Source: Chondrus crispus
Taxonomy: Eukaryota > Rhodophyta > Florideophyceae > Gigartinales > Gigartinaceae
Assembly (NCBI RefSeq): GCF_000350225.1
Contig: NW_005178719.1
Coordinates: 78,175-142,174 of the forward strand
Length of the DNA: 64,000 nucleotides
Reading direction: 5' to 3'
Part shown: piece by piece, positions 52,871-63,276 of the stretch
How the letters are laid out: each line of letters opens with the position of its first letter
Numbering within the stretch: the stretch's first letter is position 1
Program-made: the position numbers and the translations under genes
Notes under the pieces: generated by a model
Told to the model about the DNA's origin: nothing
What the model saw: the letters and a program-made list of their open reading frames with translations, nothing else
The model's database searches: none

Positions 52871-53585
52871 GCTGGCAGGAGGGAAGGATTTATGTGAGAG
52901 AGCAGATGAGTGAGGCCAAATGCTAGGCGCTCGTCGTGCGCAATGGCGAGCGGAAGGAGTTGCGAGAGCGGAAAAGGGGGATAGCTAACAGGGAAGTGGA
53001 TCGAGACTTAATGCAGGCGCCAGAAGAAAGAAGCAAGTTATCCCGGAGCATTACTTAGGGTACAGCCTTGGACTTTGCAGAGGTGGGTGAATCAATGTCA
53101 AGCTACTTCTAGCCACAGTACCACCACATCCCCTGTTTGCTCATAGGTTTAGGCATGCTGCGGTAATTCTCCTGCTGTCTGCATCATCCCTACTTCAGTT
53201 CGGCACCATTCCGTTGCCGGTGCTAATCTTTGTCTCAGTGAGAAGTTCCCTCGCGTAAAACGCCAGGTGTGCCCGTGCAGGGGTGTAATCCTTCCGGGGT
53301 CTTCCAGAGGAAAGGAGGTGGAGATGACAATACGATGGGGCTTACCTGCGAACGATGTCGCCGTTGTATAAGTCTACTATGGTTCCGCAGTCTGCTGTAC
53401 CCAAAATATCTCTTACAGTAGCATAGATACCCGGACCTCGCTTACAGTTAATCCGAACTGTGCGCACACAATTCGGATGAAACGTCAGCCTGCTACAAGG
53501 GGCAGGTAGGTTAGGTTTGACTATACGGGACCACTAATATAATTACCGTGGCATACGCTGCAGGAGCTCTGGGTTCTTGACGTAT
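52871..53585. other. Spacer with no supported gene
   Basis: About 700 bp between the LRAT pseudogene and the Ty3-family LTR. Nothing recognised. Confidence 0.5.
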
Positions 53586-53852
53586 TGTTGTCGGTGAAAT
53601 GGGGGTGGCGGTTCTGGGGAGCGTGTCGTTCGTGGTGAGGGTCGGCCGAGTCTCGTCCCCCCTTCCCCGCAGCGCCCGTCACCCTCTCTCTTTTATTTCT
53701 ACGAAATTCCTTCCAGAAGCGTCCACGCATCCGGCCCGGATTCCGCCGGGCCGTCCGCGTGCGCTTCTCTAAAATTCAAATAAAATTTCGGACTACAGAA
53801 TAAAATCTCCCTCTACAGTAAAATGCAAATATTTCCCTAAAACTATCTCACA
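53586..53852 (-). repeat. LTR of the second copy of the outer Ty3 family (probable 3' LTR)
   Basis: 267 bp, clearly similar to 38187-38450 and with the same ends (TGTGAGATA...CAACA on the minus strand). Its orientation matches the integrase fragment at 55842-57463, so it can be that element's 3' LTR, which would place the H3-tail gene inside the element. Confidence 0.65.
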
Positions 53853-54290
53853 TGACCCCCTCCTCAGGGCAGCCCACGGGGCTGCCGCTGCACGTAAATA
53901 TACTGGCCCCGCTTCCTCGCGTGACCGCTCTGGCCCCCCCGGCCACCGTCTTTCCACCTTGCCACTGAACTGCACTCTCCCTGCCTCCTCGCGCCTCTCT
54001 CGCCGTCGAACTTCTAACAGTCAATTTCAAGCCGCGCTTCATCTGCGTCGCCCGAATTCCGGTTGCCCAACGTCAGCTTCGCGTCAGCCTCGGGCCGCGT
54101 GGTCTCCGCCTCGCCCGGGACTGTGGTCGCTGACGTCCATCGTCGTCTGGGACTCAGGCCGCGTGCTCTGCGCGTCGCCTGAGGCTCCGTTTCCAGTCGT
54201 TCCCGTTTCGGGACTTCTCGGAAACGCACAGCGTCTCGAGCCGCGCACGGGAGCTCTGTGGTCCTTCAGGCGGTACTCCCTGTGCGCACT

Positions 54291-55739
54291 ATGGCTCGAA
54301 CCAAGCAAACGGCGAGGGCTTCCACCGGCGGGAAGGTACCACGCCGCGCTATCGCCACTAGGGCCGCCCGCCGTTCAGCGGGCGTGTGGCGAGAGAACGG
54401 CCAGGACGTCACCGAAAGGGCGTCTCATGGCGTGAATTGCCCCTTCATCGACTTCGAAGACCCAAGTAATGCCGAACATCTCCCTGACCTTTGGGAGCAC
54501 GCGGGACGTTCCGACGTCTCCGCGCTTCGGTACCAAGTAGGAGATGGTTCTTTCCGAATCAAATATAAGGAAGTGGGCAACCGGGCGTCCGTCGTAGCGG
54601 CCGTATCTGCCGCCGGGGCCCGGCTTCTCTTCGGGGCCCATGTGTTGGCCTTCGTATCGGCCCGCCTCGCTCGCAAGGCATGGTTCACCTCCGACCGCTG
54701 CTACCGGCTGGGGCTCACCGAGAGCCACAGCGACGGGACGGAGTACACCTGCTGCGATGACCCAGAGTGGGTCGTCGAATTTGTCTGGTGCTCTGATGGC
54801 GGTAACGGCGAGGTCAAGGGTTGCCACTACGCCGTCGGAGAGGGGAGTCCAGAGAAGTACATGATACTTCTCTACACGATGACCTTCGATCTCGTGCCCT
54901 CTGCGAACGGCACCGCCCGCCGGGGCTTCAACTCTTCCTTCGGTAAGAAGTGCTCAACGCGTATGGACGCTATTCTGGCTATCGACAATTGGTGTAGCCA
55001 GAATAGAGGGAAGAGGAAGCGAGTGAACTTTGCTATGTCACGCGACGTCTCCCCACTCGCTTCCCGGTACCTTTGCACGTCCCGGACCGTAGCGTTCCAA
55101 GACAATACCGTCTTGTGCATCCGGTCTGCGGTCTGCAACGCTATGTTCCTTGTCGTTGGTCGCGGTGCTGTTGACCGCCTATGGGTGGCGGAAGCGGCCC
55201 GAGTCGCCGCGTTCGAGCGTCAGATGGACTATTTCCCGAGCGTGCACCACTTTACGCACATTCAGAGGGTAATCCGAGCAGATCACCACGGAACAGTTTC
55301 TCTTGATCATGTGGCCCCACCGCCGGGGGCTTTCATCCAAGGGAGATCCAGCTCCAGACTCCCTCTGTGGCGCAGCTCTGCTTTTAGCTGGTTACTTCGT
55401 CTGCCGCGGGAGCAAGCGGGTGTCTACGTTCTTCGCATCACCGACGTTAACCATCTCCAACACGCCGTCTGCATAGACGCACGGACGGAACCGGCGCTGA
55501 TCTACGATTGCGCAGAACGTTTCGCCATGCAGCTCAAGGACACTTCTCTTCGCTTGTGCTGTCCCGCCGCCGATCCGACAAAGTTCCAGTACTTCGATGA
55601 TGTGCGTCTCTTGCGCCGAACAACCCGGCAGCATAGAGACGCCAATCAGAGTCCCGGCCGGGAGAGGAAATCCAAAAAAGGTTCGCCGAGGAAATCGTGG
55701 CCCCAAACCCTCCCATGGCAAGGTAATTGCCGTGCGTAG
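54291..55739 (+). CDS. Histone H3 tail mimic fused to a papain-fold-like (Cys-His-Asp) domain; probable retroelement accessory gene
   Basis: 482 residues. The frame is open from 54258, but the ATG at 54291 gives exactly the H3 start: MARTKQTARASTGGKVPRR, then A-I-A-T-R-A-A-R-R-S-A. Against canonical H3, 22 of the first 29 residues after Met are identical. K4, S10 and K14 are kept; K9 is Ala, K18, K23 and K27 are Arg. Similarity to H3 stops at residue 29, so no histone fold follows. Residues about 220-425 carry the domain shared with 19426-20529: S-T-R-M-D-A-I-L-A-I-D-N-W-C-S, C276 (V-L-C-I-R-S-A-V-C-N-A), H391 (H-A-V-C-I-D-A), D406 (L-I-Y-D-C-A-E), then M-Q-L-K-D-T-S-L-R-L-C. The C-terminus is basic. 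It lies antisense and tail-to-tail with the Ty3 integrase (55842 on). The ORF looks whole. Chromatin mimicry is inferred; catalysis is unproven. Confidence 0.7.
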   Translation: MARTKQTARASTGGKVPRRAIATRAARRSAGVWRENGQDVTERASHGVNCPFIDFEDPSNAEHLPDLWEHAGRSDVSALRYQVGDGSFRIKYKEVGNRASVVAAVSAAGARLLFGAHVLAFVSARLARKAWFTSDRCYRLGLTESHSDGTEYTCCDDPEWVVEFVWCSDGGNGEVKGCHYAVGEGSPEKYMILLYTMTFDLVPSANGTARRGFNSSFGKKCSTRMDAILAIDNWCSQNRGKRKRVNFAMSRDVSPLASRYLCTSRTVAFQDNTVLCIRSAVCNAMFLVVGRGAVDRLWVAEAARVAAFERQMDYFPSVHHFTHIQRVIRADHHGTVSLDHVAPPPGAFIQGRSSSRLPLWRSSAFSWLLRLPREQAGVYVLRITDVNHLQHAVCIDARTEPALIYDCAERFAMQLKDTSLRLCCPAADPTKFQYFDDVRLLRRTTRQHRDANQSPGRERKSKKGSPRKSWPQTLPWQGNCRA

Positions 55740-55841
55740 GGGTTCTTCAAGCAGCAAACACTGATAGTTCATGCATAAGAAACGAAATCAATCTCAATCG
55801 CCTTCAATCTAGTACATGCGAAATATTAAAATGCATCACAC

Positions 55842-57463
55842 CTACATAAGATGTGCGGGTTTCTGAATAAAAGGGATTAAACGTCTTGCATGTATATCCC
55901 GTCGACTGTAGCGCAATCCCGGCGACACGAGTGTGTACCGCGGGTGCTTGGCTCGTACTACCCGGCATGGGCCGTAGTACTTCGACTCCCCTAGGGGCCA
56001 CTTCTGTAACCCTCCTAGGGCTGTTCCTCGGGCGACCAGAACTTGATCGTGTACGTCGAACTGGCGTGGCGACACAACCGTCATTCTCTCGCTCCTCTTT
56101 TCCAACTGTTTAGCCGCCCTCGTCGATCGGAGCGCGAGCGTCGCTAACAGTTCGAAGTTGCGCGCCTCAACGCCGCCCCACCGGATTTGGTTCAGTTCGG
56201 TCTGGGGTTGCGCGGGCGGCTTTACTCCATACATCAGCTCAAACGGGGAGAACCCGTCCGACAGCCAGCATCGGCGGTATCCGTACAGGATCTGCTTCAG
56301 GGCTGATTCCCACTTGTGGCTAGCGGCGCCCTGTTCCAACAGAGTCTTCCGAACTGAACGCTTGATGGTCCCGACCATACGCTCCGCTTTTCCGTTGGAC
56401 ATAGGAGCATAGGCGAGGACCGGTTTCCATGAAATTCCCTGTTGTACCATGAAGTTCTTCAACGCTGTCGCGCTGAAACATGTTGCGTTATCTGAGACTA
56501 TGGTCCGAGGGGGACCAAACGAATGGATGATCTCCTCCTCCACGAACTTGACAACTTCCGCAGACGTAGCGGTCTCGGTTGCCCAAGCCAGGTGCCAACC
56601 AGTCAGATGTTCGACCGCTATCAGGATGTAACGTTTTCCGTTCTTCGTCTTGGGAAGGGGTCCCGCAAAGTCTATCGAGAATGTCTCAAAGAGCTGAGAG
56701 ACTGGTATCACCGCCGTGCTTTTGTACGTCGGGATGGGCGCAGCCTTTTGGCAGCCTTCGCATCCACGAACGTAGGCGTAGATATCACCATGAACTCCGG
56801 GCCACCAGTACCTGTCAAGGACGAACTGCTTCGTAGCTGTAGCGTCCCAGTGGCCAATGTCGTCATGCAGCGACCGCAATATCTGCAGTCGAGTCCCCCG
56901 AGAAGGGATTGTTCTGATCCCATTCTTCATCCTGCGAAACAGCTTTCCGTTCCAGGCGAGGAACCGCCTGGAGTTCTTCTTGATTCTGCGCCTCTGCGCA
57001 GCATCTTGCTCGACCATCTCTTCTCCATCGAGATAACGGTACGTGTCCCGCACATGAGGTTCCATGTCTTCCAGTATATCTCCTTTCGCAAAAGCGGCAG
57101 CACATACCAGGTCCCCCTCATCCTCCTCGCGCCTGCCATCGTCTTTTCGTAGACGCGAGAGAAAGTCAGCGGCACAATTCTTTGAGCCTGGGCGGTACAA
57201 TATCTCGAATTCGTACTCCGCCAGGAAATCCAACCAACGGGCAAGTCTACCGTGGATGTCCTTCTTTTTGAACGCATACTGAAGCGCTTGGTGATCCGTA
57301 ATCAACTTGAACTTTTGCGTTGAGAGCAAATACACCCGAAATTTCTTTAGCGCGAAGATCACCGCTAACGCTTCTCTCTCACAGGTGGGGTACTTCTTCT
57401 CAGTCTCCGTCATCATCCTGCTGCCGTATTGTATCGGGTGAACTTTCTTGTCTTCCTTCTTCT
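55842..57463 (-). mobile_element. Ty3/gypsy element, second copy of the outer family (RNase H-integrase part)
   Basis: 524-residue open frame (55842-57416): RNase H end, HHCC zinc domain, DDE integrase core (D in S-I-D-F-A-G-P, D in V-S-D-N-A-T, E in K-A-E-R-M-V) and a GPY/F-like C-terminal module without chromodomain. It is nearly the same sequence as the outer element at 34334-34951 and 23530-24147. It is cut at 57463 by the next LTR element. With the LTR at 53586-53852 it forms a partial unit, LTR-accessory gene-integrase-RNase H. This stretch has few or no breaks; the rest is outside or lost. Confidence 0.88.
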
Positions 57464-58056
57464 TGTAGTATAATCACCCCCAACGACGAGGGGGGTGAGT
57501 ACTGACAGTTCGGAAAGACCCCGATCGGCGGGAAGACAGAAGCACGGCCCACCCACGGTACCGAGCACGGGCTCGAGGTAGCGGTGGTAGAGCGGGATCG
57601 GTGAGGACGCGCGCACGCGCGAGCGGTTCTACGCCTCGACGCCCCGGAGCGGTACTGGGTGACGATCCAGTACCGACGGGCGGAGGCGGAGCCGGCTCGT
57701 GGGCGTGCTACGCGCGTCCTCAACCCGCGCGCGGTGCTACTCCTAGGTAAAACGGACGGAAGTACCTAAAAGTAAGCGGGCGGACCAAGGTGGAGGATCC
57801 TTGACAAGTCCGTGCTTGTCGTCCTCCACCGCCGGCGGTTCGCTCATATTTAATGTACATTGTAGTCTATCATAACTCTACAGTAGTGCCGGTCTACCGA
57901 CACTGTAACGCTGTCAGCCGGCGGGGCTGACAGTCCACGTGTAGTACGCGTCCCGTACACGTGGACGACACGTGTGTGCGCGCATAGCTGTAAGGCTCGT
58001 TGCCTTACTGTCCCTGATCCAATTCTAATCTAATTTCCGTTTGGGGTTATACCACA
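57464..58056 (+). repeat. 5' LTR of the element at 57464
   Basis: 593 bp inferred from the terminal TG...CA with matching inverted ends TGTAGTATAA and TTATACCACA and from the junction with Ty3 sequence at 57463. The partner LTR is beyond the window, so the right edge is inferred. Confidence 0.6.
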
Positions 58057-59832
58057 TCACCCCCCCCTCGAGTGTGAACGTCCGCGTTCACTCCTGAGGC
58101 TTGTAGAATCTGTCCATCCCACTGCCTGAACCTTCGCCAGCACCGCCGACGGTGGACAAACTCCCTGGCGCTCTTGCGTCCGTGCGTTTCTGTCATCCGC
58201 GATCGCCATTCCCCGTCCGAGTGGTTTTGCGATCGAGGGCGGCCTTTCCTAGAACTCCTCCTGTGCCCGTCCCTGGATTCTTTTTCCTTCCTTGTCCTAC
58301 CGACCCACCTTCTCGAGTCCGCGTTGTCCGCCGCCCTCCACTGCAGCGGTTTCCAGTTCTGAGTTCCGCAAACAATGTCAGGTTCGGTCCTTCCCAGGTC
58401 GACTAACTCAGTCTTACAGCTGCACGGCGTGTTGCTCGCGATCCCGACGACCCCTTCCCGCCTCTTACGATTGCTCCTGTCCTTCCATCTTGTTCGTTCC
58501 TCTTCTCTCTATTCTGAACAATGTATCTGTAGGGGTTTCACTCTTGTCAGACCGGGGTAGTGTCATCTCTGCACGGTGGCGTGAGGTGGTGTCTGCTGCG
58601 AAAGCAGGGCACGGTGTGCTTGATCGTTCGGGCACGGGACGAGGTGTAGGTGGTCGTACTCGGTGCTCGTATGAGCAACTGGTCCTTCCTTCCGTCCGCG
58701 CGTTGTCCGGTTTGTGCGAATGGGCGGGCTTTGCTCCTTGATACGGATCAGTGTGGCGGTGCCCCCCGATCCTCGCGACGGCAGTTGTCAACCGGACCGT
58801 GGTTGGTGACATCATGCTGTGCTACGCCCATACTGCTCGTGTGGCTGCGCGTGGCGGAATGCCCCACGCGTGCGAGGGACCGGTCTCCCCTGAGTCGGAG
58901 TCTCCGTCGGTCCTTCTCCTCTTCCTAATTATTTTCGACGTCGTACGGGGCGGTTGCCTTAGACAAGCGGCGCTCATTCCGGTGTTTTCCGTACGGCCCC
59001 TCGCGTCGCAGAACTAAGCGTCGGAGCCGGTTTCGTCGGCGTGGTTGTTTGCACCCCGTCCACACGCGGTGTGTCGTGTGCCTCCTTTCGTGGCCCCGTT
59101 TTCCTTCTTCGGCCATCTGCACGCGTGTTCGCAACGACCAGACCATATTATCTCTCACAGCTGTTCACAGCGCCCCGAAAGCGGCGACCTGCGTGACAAT
59201 AGCCTCAACACGCATACCCCCTCCTCAGTCAGACCCCTTCGTGACCGCGCGGCGTATATCAGTCACCGGGTCTCGGGACCCTAGCATTGCCCGAGGAGCC
59301 CGTTGGTCCGGAGCGGGGAGAGAGCGTGCTTCCGTCGCGCACGCCGCAAGAGTCCGAAAGGGGTCCCGGTCCCCTTGGCCTACGGGGCATCCTCTCCGGG
59401 GACCCTTGGGCGACGGACTTGCGCATACGCGCTTTCGACGAGCGGGGGCGTGGGTTGGCATCGGTGGCCGAGAGGGAGTGGCGGAGGCGGTTGTCCTGTG
59501 GTGCACCTCATGAAAGTGCCCCAGCGTGGTGCGCGTTCGTGCGCGGCGGCGGTTTTCACTCGCCCCGCTGTAGTGCGGGATACGCGGCGGTCCTTACACG
59601 GGGCAAGCTCACGGTGCGTGTGCCGTAGGGTGTCCTGTAAGGCGACGGTTGGCGCATGTCGCGTGCGCGTTCCGCCGATTCCTGAGGTGACTTGTAGAGC
59701 CTTCGCCCTTCGCTCCCGGAACCCCCACCGGCGCCGCTGGTAGGCAACTCCCGCTCCGCTTCGCGCTGTCCCATTCCTCCTCTTGATAGTCTCGACCGAT
59801 CGCCTCCGCTCCGTGATATCGGCCATCCTATC
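58057..59832 (+). other. Long GC-rich leader
   Basis: 1.8 kb between LTR and ORF. The open frames here are short and overlapping in several frames, typical of GC-rich non-coding DNA. No gene supported. Confidence 0.5.
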
Positions 59833-62121
59833 ATGGCCGACTCGACCTCTCTTCCTCCTCCGCCGCCGTCCGCTGGCGGCAGCAAACCCGTGGCGGCGGG
59901 CGCGTCCGTCGTCGCGATTCCTTTGCCGCGCGGGGTCGGGTCATCGAGCGCGTCCCCTGGATCGCAAGGGGACGACATCGCTCTGACCCGTCCGACCCCG
60001 CCGGCTCCTCCGGCTTTCCAGAAGTCCCGCTCCCGCTCCACGACCGTCTCCGTGGAGCTGGTGGCTCCTCCCGTGGGGCCACCAAAACCGGTCATCGCGT
60101 TCCGTCCGGCTGCCCAACCGACCTCAGCGGCCGTCGTCCTTCCCGTTGCGCATCCGGGCGTCGCCCGCGGCTCTGCCGCCCCCGCGGCGGTGGGGGCGGC
60201 TCGTGTTCCCGACGATGCATCCTTCGGCCGTCGTACCTCCGTACCTCACCCCTCTTCCTCCGGTCGGGAGGGGGAGGTGGCCTCAGCCACGCAGTGGTTC
60301 GGGGTTCCGTCTTCCGATGTCCCACTGCTCTCTGTCGACGAGCTGCAGTACCCTTGGTCACGCCGGGGCCGTTCCGGGATCACCGTGGCGGAGGTGATCT
60401 CGTGCGGGTGGCTTCGACCCGATCTCGCCCGCGTGTTTAAGGTGTACGAGACGGGCGGCCTCGAAGAAGCGTCTTCGGCCCTTCACCGCTTAATGGCCGA
60501 AGGCAGCGGGGTCGGCTACCAGCTCCCGGACGAGCTGCCGGGCGACCGTACATTCGCGTACAGCGTGGCGGAGGTCATCTACGTTGATCGTATGGGGGCG
60601 CTCCTGGCCGGGTCGGTGCAGGTAGACCCCCGACGCTTCGTGCTGTCAGAGGTGGCGGGGCTGTACGTCTCGCCCCGCCCCTACGCCTTCACCAAGCCCC
60701 TCGTGGCTCTACAGAAGTCCTCGTGTTCCTTGATGCGGCTATACGCCGTGGGTTTTGCTCACCACGACTGGTCCGCCTACAGGGGAGAGAACGAGGCGGA
60801 CGGTCGTGTCATCCCATCTGCCGCCTTCGCGTCCGGGTTGTCGGTTGGTGATTTTCCCGCTCTCCCCTTGGTCGTGCGGGAGAGCTTTCCGTCGTTGGGG
60901 GTACACCCCTTGCTGCCTCCCATTCTGAAACATTTCGGCATCGCGTGCGCCGATCCACAGCACCCAGCCCACCCGCGGCTCGCGTACAACTATGAGCGCG
61001 AGTGGGCGTGGTCCGTGTGCTGCGCTTTCATGTCGGAGGTGTGTATGAACAAGCGTGCGTTCGTGCAGCCCGTCCCCACGGTCACGTTCGTGGGGCGCGT
61101 CGCGTCGGGCCTTCCCGACGTCGCACTGCATCCATCCGACGTCGGCTCTGCTCACGTCCCGTGGACGTTCAACCATGCCATTAGCCTCATGGGCCGGGTC
61201 GGAGAGGTCAGTCCTCTGAACCACCGTTCGTGGATGGACTATACCACAGGCGCCCGTAGCTCCTTCCTGACGTACGAACCAACCATGGACGCCTTCGCCG
61301 CGCGTCCCCGTCCCGTGCCCCCGGCCGTCGGTAACGCGGAAAGGAGGGGAGGGGTTGGTTCCGAACACCGGCGTGGACGTCGGAAGCGCTACCGGGACCT
61401 CGACGCCGTGGGCGGAGACTCCGTTGGTGTCGCCCTGTACCCCTCTCGACCGACGCGGGGTGCCGATCACGACCCCGCAAGTGGTCCTGTTCCTTCAGAC
61501 GCTGTCCTCCCTGTCCCACCACTCGACGCGGTGAGGCAGGGCGCGCCCCGGGGGCGCCGCATACGTGAGCTGGTGCTTCCCCACGAGGAGCTGATGGTCG
61601 CCCCCAAGGTAGTGCTAGCGTTAGGCGTTGCCAGCCGGCGAGCTTGGACCGTAGGCGGGTTGGTCGATACCCTGGCTGAATGGTTCCTCACTCGGAGTGA
61701 TGAAGCGCGCGGTCTACGTGACGACCTGGCAACGCGCTCCGCGGAACTGCAGCGGGTGAACCGGGAGCTAGTGTCCGTGCGCGAGGCGTCCGAGCGCCAA
61801 GCCGCGGCCTACGAGCGGGCGGTGTACGATCGCGAACGCTACCGGTGCGAGCGCGACCGCTTGCGTTTGGCTCAGTCGGCGCCCCTACCAGCTGGTGGCG
61901 TTCCTCACGGCCCTGCTACCTCTACCATCCGTGACCCGTACGCCGCGTACGGGTCTGACCCTCGCCCGTCCCGAAACTGGGCGAGCGGTGAGAGTATGAC
62001 TCGTGTCACAATGCCCTCCTTGGCGGACATGGACGCCGAATTGCCCCGGCACCCGGGGTACTGTCCTCCGAACAACCGTGGGTCAGGGGCCCGCGTGCCC
62101 TCAAACGACGCGAGCGGCTAA
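59833..62121 (+). CDS. Unrecognised 762-residue protein of an LTR element (possible structural/Gag-like)
   Basis: A long, clearly coding frame in a GC-rich region, with no named domain that I recognise. Residues 1-150 are Pro/Ala/Ser-rich and disordered. Residues about 155-500 look globular (D-E-L-Q-Y-P-W-S-R-R-G-R-S-G-I-T-V-A-E-V; W-A-W-S-V-C-C-A-F-M-S-E-V-C-M; V-P-W-T-F-N-H-A-I-S-L-M). A basic patch R-R-G-R-R-K-R-Y-R lies near 510-520. Residues about 635-690 are strongly helical and probably coiled-coil (R-S-D-E-A-R-G-L-R-D-D-L-A-T-R-S-A-E-L-Q-R-V). Position after an LTR and leader suggests a Gag-type protein, but no zinc knuckle is present. Start ATG 59833 has context ATCATGG. Confidence 0.5.
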   Translation: MADSTSLPPPPPSAGGSKPVAAGASVVAIPLPRGVGSSSASPGSQGDDIALTRPTPPAPPAFQKSRSRSTTVSVELVAPPVGPPKPVIAFRPAAQPTSAAVVLPVAHPGVARGSAAPAAVGAARVPDDASFGRRTSVPHPSSSGREGEVASATQWFGVPSSDVPLLSVDELQYPWSRRGRSGITVAEVISCGWLRPDLARVFKVYETGGLEEASSALHRLMAEGSGVGYQLPDELPGDRTFAYSVAEVIYVDRMGALLAGSVQVDPRRFVLSEVAGLYVSPRPYAFTKPLVALQKSSCSLMRLYAVGFAHHDWSAYRGENEADGRVIPSAAFASGLSVGDFPALPLVVRESFPSLGVHPLLPPILKHFGIACADPQHPAHPRLAYNYEREWAWSVCCAFMSEVCMNKRAFVQPVPTVTFVGRVASGLPDVALHPSDVGSAHVPWTFNHAISLMGRVGEVSPLNHRSWMDYTTGARSSFLTYEPTMDAFAARPRPVPPAVGNAERRGGVGSEHRRGRRKRYRDLDAVGGDSVGVALYPSRPTRGADHDPASGPVPSDAVLPVPPLDAVRQGAPRGRRIRELVLPHEELMVAPKVVLALGVASRRAWTVGGLVDTLAEWFLTRSDEARGLRDDLATRSAELQRVNRELVSVREASERQAAAYERAVYDRERYRCERDRLRLAQSAPLPAGGVPHGPATSTIRDPYAAYGSDPRPSRNWASGESMTRVTMPSLADMDAELPRHPGYCPPNNRGSGARVPSNDASG

Positions 62122-63105
62122 CCGCGCGGTCTGGTCGTCAACCGCGCGGGGCCCTTCACCCCTCCGTCAACGAGACTATGGAAAAAAGGGGGGGCGCTGA
62201 TTCGTCGCCGGGTCACAGTAAAATTGCTTCCCTGGTTACGTGTTCTTTGCGTAGGTCCTCTTCTTCCCATTACCCTTCAGGCCCTCGTTGCTTAGTACCC
62301 CCTTTCGTATAAGTCCATCAAGGCAGACGCATCATCCGTCCTCGGCCAGCTGTCCAAATTACTACTGTGTAGGGGTATTGGTGTTTCCAATTAACCCCCC
62401 CTCCCTGCGGCGTTCGTTTTCGGGGAGCGATCGTTTCGCATTTTTCCGGGGCAAACTTCGCCGCTCCTCCTTAGCGGGACCTCCCCGGCTTGTGGAGAGG
62501 GTCAATCCTGAGTCCTTGGCCGATCTGGACTGCTCCTGCTCCTCGGTTCCCTACGACCACCCCCGTTTGCTTACCTTCCTTCCTGGTGCGCGGCGAGCAT
62601 CCCTCTGGCAGCCCACCATTTCCCTCGTAGAAGTCGTATGCTTTGCCGTCTATATCGCCACCGACGACCCCCCCTCCGCGCGTTGGTATCCTCCGTGGCC
62701 GAGCTGGGGTCGACAGGTTGTTGGAGGGCTCTCCAGGTCCTGCCCGTGATGGGCATGACGGGGCGGTGGAACGTGCAGCGGAGGCCGCCGTCACGGCGCA
62801 CGGCCTACTTGGCCGTCTCGTCGCGCGTGCCCTGACAGCACTGCGCGGGCCGCGAAGCGTTCTCCTGGTTGCTCACCGAGGTCGTCAGGGCGGGCCGACA
62901 GGAGCATGGAGACGTAGAGCGCGAGGCGGCGCGGGGTTGGGGAGCGCGGTGCGTGTTTGTAGTCGTAAACTGGCGAGCTGAACTCCTCCTCTTGCACACG
63001 GCGTGCAAGCGCCCTGTACGACAGCGGTTTGCGCACGGTGCTGTTCCTCAGGGGTTCCTACCTGACTTTTCCTGGCGAGGGACGGACTTGCTCATCCCCC
63101 TCCCT
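62122..63105. other. GC-rich non-coding stretch
   Basis: About 1 kb downstream of the ORF, many overlapping short frames, nothing supported. Confidence 0.45.
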
Positions 63106-63276
63106 GTCTCCTTTTTCGCGCCCCTCGCCCTTCGGGGGCGAGGGCGCGGATGCGCAACACGCGTCTCCTTCTTCGCGCCCCTCGCCCTTCGGGGGCGAGG
63201 GCGCGGACGCGCAACACGCGTCTCCTTCTTTGCGCCCCTCGCCCTTCGGGGGCGAGGGCGCGGACGCGCAACACGC
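63106..63276. repeat. Minisatellite, 57 bp x 3, each with a hairpin
   Basis: Units at 63106-63162, 63163-63219 and 63220-63276, nearly identical. Each contains CTCGCCCTTCGGGGGCGAG, a stem of 7 bp (CTCGCCC/GGGCGAG) with a short loop, extended outward by CGCGCCC/GGGCGCG with a bulge. Confidence 0.9.

Noticed and set aside
54258-54290. Upstream start of the H3-tail protein
   Set aside because: It uses a GTG codon; the ATG at 54291 places ARTK exactly at the mature N-terminus.
54291-55739. Ordinary histone H3 gene or H3 pseudogene
   Set aside because: H3 similarity ends at residue 29, and 450 unrelated residues follow in an intact frame with a shared peptidase-like domain.
57500-59830. Short open frames in the LTR leader as genes
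   Set aside because: Overlapping in many frames, no conserved features, explained by GC richness.
63106-63276. CRISPR array
   Set aside because: Three directly adjacent 57-bp units with no distinct spacers; the host is a eukaryote.
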